64,000 bases of DNA from Sternotherus odoratus (taxonomy: Eukaryota > Chordata > Testudines > Kinosternidae): NCBI GenBank assembly GCA_032164245.1, contig JAVMKO010000003.1, positions 44,642,890 through 44,706,889 of the forward strand, in the 5' to 3' direction. The position numbers and the translations under genes were made by a program. This document shows, piece by piece, positions 57,520 to 64,000 of the stretch. The notes below the pieces were generated by a model, which searched no databases, was not told the DNA's origin, and saw nothing but the letters and a program-made list of their open reading frames with translations. Numbering within the stretch: position 1 is the first letter of the stretch; each line of letters begins with the position of its first letter.

Positions 57520-58232
57520 CAGTGATGGCGAACCCGTGGCACGCGTGCCGCTGCTGGCACGCCGAGCCGTCTCTGTGGGCACGCCGTGACTACAGTCATA
57601 CACTGTAGTCACGGCGTCGGCTCCCGCAGACTACATCTCCCACAGTTCTCTGGGGAGAACCCTCCCCAGAGAACACTGAAGCCACGCCCCCTGCTCTATC
57701 ACCTGACACACGGACCTCACAGGAGCGACTGGGGCAGGGGCCTCGCTGGAGTCGGGTCATAGCAGCGTGACCCAGCGAACAAGTAAGCGCCGGGGGAAGG
57801 CTGGGCTGGGAGCGGGGGTAAGCGGTGTGGGGGAGAGACTGGGCTGGGTGGGTCAGTTGGGGGGGGTTGGAGGAAAGGAGGTTTGGGGGGGAGAGACCAG
57901 GCTGGGTGGGTCAGTTGGGGGGGGTCGGAGGAAAGGAGGTTTTGGGGGTAGAGACTGGGCTGAGTGGGTCAGTTGGGGGGGTGTACAGTTTTTTTTTGTT
58001 TGTTTGGTTTTTTTTGTTTGTTTCAATAAAAAAATGTTTAATGGAAAGCTCTGTTATTGTGTTTTTCTTTTTAAACAAAAGCTGTTAATTAGTTTGAAAA
58101 ACTGTACGAATTGTTTTTTCTAAACTAAAACCTCGTTATTCAGGTTTAATTGCAGTGTTGGCACTTTGAAAAAAACAAGTCGTTTTGGTTTGCAGTTTGG
58201 GCACTTGGGCTCAAAAAGGTTTGCCATCACTG
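57520..58232. mobile_element. Full-length non-autonomous hAT element A, second copy (713 bp)
   Basis: This has the same termini and body as 12506-13436, with the 8-bp TSD GTCCAGAG at 57512-57519 and 58233-58240 inside CR1 sequence. The outer parts are almost identical to the first copy, which points to recent mobility. The minisatellite core (57830-57985) has only about three units against six to seven in the first copy, which explains most of the 218-bp length difference. Confidence 0.95.
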
Positions 58233-58497
58233 GTCCAGAGGAATACAACAGAAATTATTAATGTCTAGAAAACATCACCTATGAGGAACAATTGAAAACA
58301 CTGAGTTTTTTTAGTTTGGAGAAGAGAAGATTGGAGGGGGGAGGGATGGACATAATGGTTTTCAAGTACATAAAAGGTTGTTAAAAGGAGGAGGGTAAAA
58401 AATTGTTCTTTTTTACCTCTGAGTATAGGACAAGAATCAATGGGCTTAAATTTCAGCCAGGGAGGCTTAGGTTGGACATTGGGGAAAAACTTCCTAA

Positions 58498-59408
58498 TTG
58501 TCAGGGTGGGCGAGGGCAGCCCCTGGCCGGAAGCTCTGGCAGCAGACGTCCCGCCCCCGCTGCACTGGGCATGCTCCAAGTGCTCAGGCTGTATAAAGGG
58601 AGTGAGCCCAGCTCAGTGTGGGCCGACGGCCGAAGGAGGAGGACGTGCGTGGGGAGCTCTCCCGAGGAACCAGCCCCAGCCGTATCCGGAGCCAGAGCCG
58701 CAGCAGGATCCTGCCTCGGAGTTCATTGCCGACCACCGCCGACTGGGGTCCGTAGACCACGACCAGACTGAGGAGGCCGTGGACCCAGCTACGTGCGGGG
58801 GATCAGCAACCCACCGGAGGACCCCGCCTCTGGAACCGGTAGAAACGGACCCTGGGATATTGAGGGAGTAGTACGACCCACCTGAAGACACTCAGCGTGT
58901 TGCGGTGGGACCTCCCCGCTGAGTGGGTGGCTAGGTGCACGGCCATTCGCCCACACTGCCCAAGCCGAGGGGCTGTCATTGACTCCGGCCATTGGGCCGC
59001 ACTGCCCCAGAAGGGGGGCTGTTATTGACACCGGCCCTTAGGCCGCACTGCCCCAGCAGAGGGGCTGTTATTGACTCTGGCCCTTAGGCCGCACTGCCCC
59101 AGCGGGGGGGGGGGGGCTGTTATTTACTCCGGCCCTTAGGCCGCACTGCCCCAGCAGAGGGGCTGTTATTGACTCCGGCCATTGGGCCGCACTGCCCCAG
59201 CGGGGGGGCTGTTATTGACTCCGGCCATTGGGCCGCACTGCCCCAGCGGGGGGGCTGTTATTGACTCCGGCCATTGGGCCGCACTGCCCCAGAAGGGGGG
59301 CTATTCTTGACTACAGCCGCTAGGCCACATTGCCCCAGCAGGGGGGCTGTCAGGGACTCCGGCCACTAGGCCACACTGCCCCCGCCTGGGGGCACGAACC
59401 CTGACACA
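58498..59408 (+). mobile_element. LTR-like insert with TATA box and a 47-bp minisatellite
   Basis: It starts near TGTCAGGGTGGGCGAGGG and ends CACGAACCCTGACA, so the ends are inverted TGTCAGGG/CCCTGACA in the TG...CA style of LTRs. CTGTATAAAGGGAGTGAGCC near 58588 is a TATA-type promoter. The right half is a tandem array. The left boundary is uncertain because the CR1 target itself contains GTCAGGGTGG, and no TSD is visible. ORFs of 122-143 codons here have no known domain. Confidence 0.55.
58945..59395 (+). repeat. Minisatellite, about 47-bp unit, around ten copies
   Basis: The unit contains GGGGCTGTTATTGACTCCGG and CCGCACTGCCCCAG. Copies differ mainly in a 'cccttag / ccattgg' position and in the length of the G-run between units. 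Confidence 0.92.
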
Positions 59409-59582
59409 TGGTAACAAGTTGCCCAGAGAGATTGTGGAATTTCTGTCATTTGAGGTTTTTTAGAACACTTAAGACAAACACTTGTCAGGAAAGGTCTAAT
59501 TATTATATAGTCTTGCCTTGAGTTCAGGGGACTGGACTAGATGACCTATGGAGGTCCTTTCCAGTTCTACACTTCTGTGTGA

Positions 59583-61679
59583 GAGAGGGATTCTCTGAGA
59601 GGGATTCCTCAGATAGCACAGAGCCACTCCTCCTCCCTTCCGCCAGAGTAGGGGTGTTCTGCGGGAAAAGGGAAACTGGCATTCTGGAAAATTCTTAGTG
59701 TCTGGAACAACCCTTTGTGGCCAGGAGCAGCCTGGCATAATGCAGGGCAGTTCCGATTCAATCACCTTTGAATTACAAATACTGAATACTCACTGAATAA
59801 TTTAAAAAATAAATGAATTTCAGGAGACTACAATCTTTTTACAGACAGACAATTTATGAACTACAAAGGAGGCAAAATTAAATAAGAACATTTTTGCCCG
59901 ACTCTAATTATATATAACATAATTGGAGCAAATATAAAAATGCTGCCCATTGTAAATCACAGCAACCTCAAATATTTACATTATATATACTAAAAAATGA
60001 CAGGTAAGGCATTTTAACTCCGTATAATTGGGTATGTAGAGAAATGGTTAATTTTTTATTTCTTTCACAGAAGCAAGTATATCAGAAGTACAGATATGAC
60101 AAGTTAATCCTTCAAAGATATTACTTGTAAAGGAATCTGGAAAAAAATATGCATGTTTTAAGTTAAATAAATTGTTCATGGACTCCTTCAAAATAAGCTG
60201 TCACCTGTTACTAATTTTATTCTGAGCTAAAAAGGCTCTCTGAAAACAAAGAAAGCTAGATAGATATAGATAAATGCATATCTTCTAGTGAGGAGAAGTA
60301 CATTTATAAGATTAATATTTCTCACACATTTTGGGCCTGATCCAAACTCTATTTGAGTCCTTCCTGTAATGTTAATGGGTGTTGGATCTGATCTATAGTG
60401 CTATTTTTCTGAGGATCTCAAAGCACTATGCAAAGATACATATTATAAATTAAGGCACAGAGATTTTAAATGAGGTCACATAGTACATAAATAGCAGAAT
60501 GAGCAATAGACTCGCGTCCCTTGGCTCCTAGTCCACTGCTTATTGCATCTAGATAGCATACTTGTTTAACCCCCATTATTGTAGCATCTGAGCTCCTGAC
60601 AGTCTAATGTTTTTATCTTCACAACACTCTGTGATATAGGGATGTACTATTTTCTCTAAACCACCTATCACTTGTCTTTGAGAAAAAAATAAAATACATG
60701 CCTATCAACAATCTGATCATATTGCTTGTATGGCAAAATCCTATTCTCACTCTCGCCATCTGTATTTTGCTTTCTTGTATTGTAAACCCTTACAATGCAA
60801 GAACTATCTCCTACCATGTGTTTGTAAAGGACCAAGCACCATGAAGGGATTTTGATCTTGGCTGGGCCCTGGGGTGCTACTGTGATACAAATAATAAGTG
60901 ATATAATAAAACTGTGGTAAACCCAGGGCTGGAAGGCTGCGGTGAGAGGGGAAACTGCAGGTAAATTAGGTCCAGCTGAGAAAGGCTGCTGCAGCCAGCA
61001 GCAGGACCAGCTGGGACCGGTTAAGGAGGCAGCCAGAGCCCTTTAAAGAGACTTCTCCCCAGAGAGGGGTGTGGGAGTGAGGAGTGTGTTTGGAGGCAGT
61101 AGGAGGTAGAAGAGGTAGAAGAGGGAGTTTGTGAAAGCAGAAGGCGGTAAAGGCAAGTGAGAGGCAGATACAGAGAGGCTGCCAGCAGGCAGGGAGGCAG
61201 GAAAGAGGGAGCTAGCCCTCCCTAACCGGCGGGAAGCCAAACCCAACCAGGGGGGACTGCCCAGTGGACTAGAGCCTGGGGGACCTGGGAGGGCCCCTTG
61301 CCACAATACCTTGGAGTAAATCAATGGTGTTTTATCAGAGAATCCCCTGAAAACATATAGCCTAAAGAGATTATTACAACTATATGGGAATTGGAATGTC
61401 CATTTCATGGGAAATTCCAAAATTTCAACATTTGTTTTCATTCCATAGCTGAACAAAACCAAAACATTTCAAAATTTTCCATTAAACAAATTTTTTGAAA
61501 CAATTTGTTTTGGGCTATAAAAATAGTTCACTTTTACTAAGTTGAAAAGTTTCATTCCAGTTTCAGTTTTTAAAATGTTATAAGATAACCTAAAATAAAA
61601 TTTTGAAGTGAAAAGTAATTTCAAAATGGAAAATCAAAGTGTTTCATTCAGGTCTGTTTGAAATTGAACACTGCAAAAT
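59583..61679. other. Intergenic sequence with old SINE traces and an LTR-like block
   Basis: A degraded MIR-like piece lies at about 60385-60560 (AAATTAAGGCACAGAGATTT) and a related 3' end at 60820-60900. Bases 60920-61310 (purine-rich, TCCAGCTGAGAAAGGCTGCT, GACTAGAGCCTGGGGGACCT) have LTR texture without clear termini. From 61430 to 61666 there is an A/T-rich 'aaaattttcc' repeat. Confidence 0.45.
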
Positions 61680-62456
61680 CTCTACCAAGCATTCTTAAAA
61701 CTGCAATACCCACCTGGGGGAGTGAAAAGACAAATTGACAGAGCCAGAAGAGTACCCAGAAGCCACCTACTACAGAACATGCCCAACAAAGACAAAAACA
61801 GAACACAATTAGCTGTCCCCTTCATCCCCCAATTTAAGCCTCTCCAATGCAGCATCAAAGACCTACAACCTATCCTGAAAGATGATCCCTCACTCTCACA
61901 AATCTTGGGAGACAGACCAATCCTCGCTTACAGACAGCCCCCCAACCTGAAACAAATACTCACCAGCAACCACACACCACACAACAAAAACACTAACCCA
62001 GGTACCTATCCTTGTAACAAAGCCCGATGCCAACTCTGTCCTCATATCCATTCAACTGACACCATCATAGGACCTAATCACATCAGCCACACCATCAGAA
62101 GCTCATTCACCTGCACATCGACCAATGTGATATATGCTATCATGTGCCAGCAATGCCCCTCTGCTATGTACATTGGCCAAACCAGCCAGTCTCTATGCAA
62201 AAGAATAAATGGACACAAATCTTACATCAGGAATCATAACATTCAAAAACCAGTAGGAGAACACTTCAGTCTTCCTGGCCATTCCATTAAAGACTTGACG
62301 GTGTCAATTTTGAAACAGAAAAACTTCCAAAACAGACTCCAACGAGAAAGCGAGGAACTGGAATTAATTTTCAAATTGGACACAATAAACCAAGGGCTTA
62401 ATAGAACTTGTGAATGGTTCTCTCATTACACTAATGGATTGCATTTCCCTAGTTAA
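61680..62456 (+). CDS. Penelope-like ORF fragment: linker and intact GIY-YIG endonuclease
   Basis: The frame is open from the truncation point (the codons read through LYQAFLKLQYPP-type sequence) to the stop near 62456; the GTG-begun part is 244 codons. Visible elements are a basic stretch RQIDRARRVPRSHL, the Cys/His-rich ARCQLCPHIHSTD, NVIYAIMCQQCPSAMYIGQT (the GIY-YIG-type motif is MYIGQT), LCKRINGHKSYIRNHN and a C-terminal EWFSHYTNG. It lacks the reverse transcriptase, so it cannot move by itself. In intact elements the endonuclease nicks the target. Compared with the copy at 44082-44792 it has no stop and retains His in NGHKS, which the other copy has as Asp. Confidence 0.85.
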   Translation, partial: LYQAFLKLQYPPGGVKRQIDRARRVPRSHLLQNMPNKDKNRTQLAVPFIPQFKPLQCSIKDLQPILKDDPSLSQILGDRPILAYRQPPNLKQILTSNHTPHNKNTNPGTYPCNKARCQLCPHIHSTDTIIGPNHISHTIRSSFTCTSTNVIYAIMCQQCPSAMYIGQTSQSLCKRINGHKSYIRNHNIQKPVGEHFSLPGHSIKDLTVSILKQKNFQNRLQRESEELELIFKLDTINQGLNRTCEWFSHYTNGLHFPS

Positions 62457-62630
62457 TTTACCTTCAATAGTTGTTATCTCCTGCCAGACACATAAATCCA
62501 TTTCAAAAGGATTTTTTTTTCTCCTGCTGATAGTGGCCCATCCAAATTAAACAGCCTCTTTGAATTGGTATGCTATTTTTTTTTTTTTTAGCGTTCTGTG
62601 TGTATAAATGCATCTTCTGTTAGATTCTAT

Positions 62631-62672
62631 GCATACAATGAAGTGGGCTATAGCCCATGAAAATTTATGCTG
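62631..62672 (+). ncRNA. Degraded hammerhead-like motif in Penelope 3' end
   Basis: GTGGGC and GCCCAT flank a TATA loop and are followed by GAAA, but the CUGANGA core reads ACAATGA. It is probably inactive. Confidence 0.4.
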
Positions 62673-62768
62673 AAATAAATGGGTTAGTCTCTAAGGTGCT
62701 ACAAAGTCTTTCTCATCTTATTTTCAGATACAGACTAACATGGCTGCTAATCTTAAACACTGCAAAAT

Positions 62769-64000
62769 GCTTCATTCTGATTTTTTTCTAAATGACATTT
62801 TGTTGAAATTGACACATTCTCTCCAAAACAAGTTTTGATTTGGACAAAATGGGAATTATCCATGGAAAAAAATTTATGTTGGAAAATGTTCAACCAAATC
62901 TAGGGATTATGTCCAAGATGGCTGGAAATTGACTTTTTTTTTTTTGTGGTATAAATCCTCTTTCCAAGAAAAACAGAGATTACAGAAATAGGTTACAACC
63001 TCTAGGTGGCTCTTATCTTAGAGATGTGGGCCCCTACTATGAGCAAGCTCGGAAGGAACATACAGATGAGACTGAGTTGTCTGTGTGACCGTTATTGCCA
63101 TAGGTAGCCCAAAAGACTAGAACAGTAGAAGTTAATGTTATTTGGCCCTCAGTTCATCAGACTGATGACAGAAAAATAAAATCAAACTTTCATAACCCAA
63201 AGAATTGAAATACACATTTGTACTAATTTTCAAAGTCTTAAAAGTCAGGCATTAAAATTCCGTAGTGTAAACTAATATTGAAATGGAAGCTAAGTGGGAT
63301 AGTAACGCTAATACATCAAGTTACAGTGACAATAACCACCACTGACAGTCTAACTGAATTAATAGAAGTTTCATAGTGCTGGGTGCCTGGAAGCAGAACA
63401 TCATATTTGACAGATTTCTCCCAGCTAACATATCATCATCTCCAAGGCAAATACCAGTGATTCTGAGGGACAGATGTTAAATGGAGCTAGATAGAACTAG
63501 TCCACATAATGAGCAAATCCAGGAATCATCCTGGGGAAAGTCTGATAGATATTTAAGATGTCGTCCAGGCCCATATAGAGCTAACATTGATCTTGAAAGG
63601 TAAAATTATAACCTACTCATGCTAAGGAAAATTTGGAGTGCTAAGTATCATTCAGTCCTTGAGAGAAATAAGCAAAAGGTGGGGTCAGAAAGACTGATAC
63701 AAACTGTATTGTGTTCTGCAAGAACTGGGATAAGGAGTCTAAAAGGCTCCTGTTGAGTCCCCATGTTGGCATGATAATGAGCAGAAAAAGTCTAGACACA
63801 GAAGGAAGAGTTTATAGTTGAAGTGCTGACAGGTTAATTTGAGTGGGGCGAGGTTGCCACCTCTTTTTGGACATTGTTTGTTTGCATGTCACTGAAAAGC
63901 TGAGTTGAGAAGGCAGACAACAAGGAGTGAAGTTCACTATCATGGCCTCTGCCACTCCCCAACACTGTGACATCTACCATCATGCCTTTGGGCCTTTGTC
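62769..64000. other. A/T-rich repeat remnant, then low-copy sequence
   Basis: To about 62920 the sequence continues the 'aattttcc/ggaaaatt' repeat interrupted by the Penelope-like element. From there to the window end I see no gene or repeat. Confidence 0.5.

Larger units (their letters stand above)
57395..59582 (+). mobile_element. CR1 LINE 3' region interrupted twice
   Basis: CR1 pieces lie at 57395-57519 (GTACTGTGTCCAGTTCTGGG), 58241-58497 (ATGAGGAACAATTGAAAACA; GGCTTAGGTTGGACATTGGG) and about 59409-59582 (AACAAGTTGCCCAGAGAGAT to CTTTCCAGTTCTACACTTCT, the tail). Put in order they form one continuous CR1 3' end. A hAT element and an LTR-like insert separate them. Confidence 0.85.
61680..62755 (+). 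mobile_element. Penelope-like element, 5'-truncated, with 13-bp TSD
   Basis: The direct repeat AACACTGCAAAAT flanks it at 61667-61679 and 62756-62768, so both boundaries are exact. It keeps the linker, the GIY-YIG endonuclease and the full 3' tail ending ACAGACTAACATGGCTGCTA. It inserted into an older A/T-rich repeat that continues on both sides. Confidence 0.93.

Noticed and set aside
58403..58871. Overlapping ORFs of 122 and 143 codons
   Set aside because: They start in CR1 sequence and run into the LTR-like insert. No domain is seen and the frame crosses an insertion boundary.

Overview
The window looks like a stretch of reptile nuclear DNA, most likely turtle (Testudines). It carries one recognisable host gene in widely spaced short exons, surrounded by the mobile-element mix typical of turtle genomes: CR1 LINEs (one with a TTCTTATG-type 3' tail), tRNA-headed SINEs, Penelope-like elements with hammerhead-like 3' ends, PIF/Harbinger and hAT transposons, and solo LTRs. 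All family calls come from reading motifs, termini and target-site duplications (TSDs); no alignment was run.

Host gene. The left 24 kb holds the 5' part of ASRGL1 (isoaspartyl peptidase/L-asparaginase) on the minus strand. Five coding exons lie at 19364-19178, 14037-13895, 7443-7289, 4176-4058 and 559-449. They join in phase into residues 1-238 of about 306. The catalytic Thr (residue 166), the supporting Thr184 and Thr217, and Arg194/Asp197 are intact. The 3' exons lie beyond base 1. A CpG-richer patch near 24.3-24.6 kb may be the promoter and a non-coding first exon. I found no other host exon between 24.6 and 64 kb.

Mobile elements. The introns hold CR1 and hAT pieces, a MIR-like SINE, several MITEs, and an inverted dimer of Penelope/hammerhead ends flanked by a 15-bp TSD. 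From 21.4 to 22.9 kb there is a C-rich higher-order tandem array inside an RTE-like repeat. From 27.6 to 29.6 kb lie a Tigger/pogo-like element with a minisatellite core and a decayed hAT carrying a nested SINE. A solo endogenous-retrovirus LTR with a 5-bp TSD occupies 31.5-32.6 kb. The 37-41 kb region is a cluster of DNA-transposon relics. Penelope-like elements with GIY-YIG domains sit at 43.6-45.1 and 61.7-62.8 kb. A 3-kb PIF/Harbinger element at 51.0-54.0 kb, with a broken transposase and a truncated partner ORF, splits an older LTR-like repeat. At 57.4-59.6 kb one CR1 copy is interrupted by a hAT element and by an LTR-like, minisatellite-bearing insert.

Two patterns stand out. First, non-autonomous DNA transposons repeatedly carry expanded minisatellite cores, and two hAT families with different ends share the same core unit. 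Second, hammerhead-like Penelope 3' ends are scattered through the window, twice as head-to-head inverted pairs. The remaining DNA is low-copy or decayed sequence with no gene I can support.
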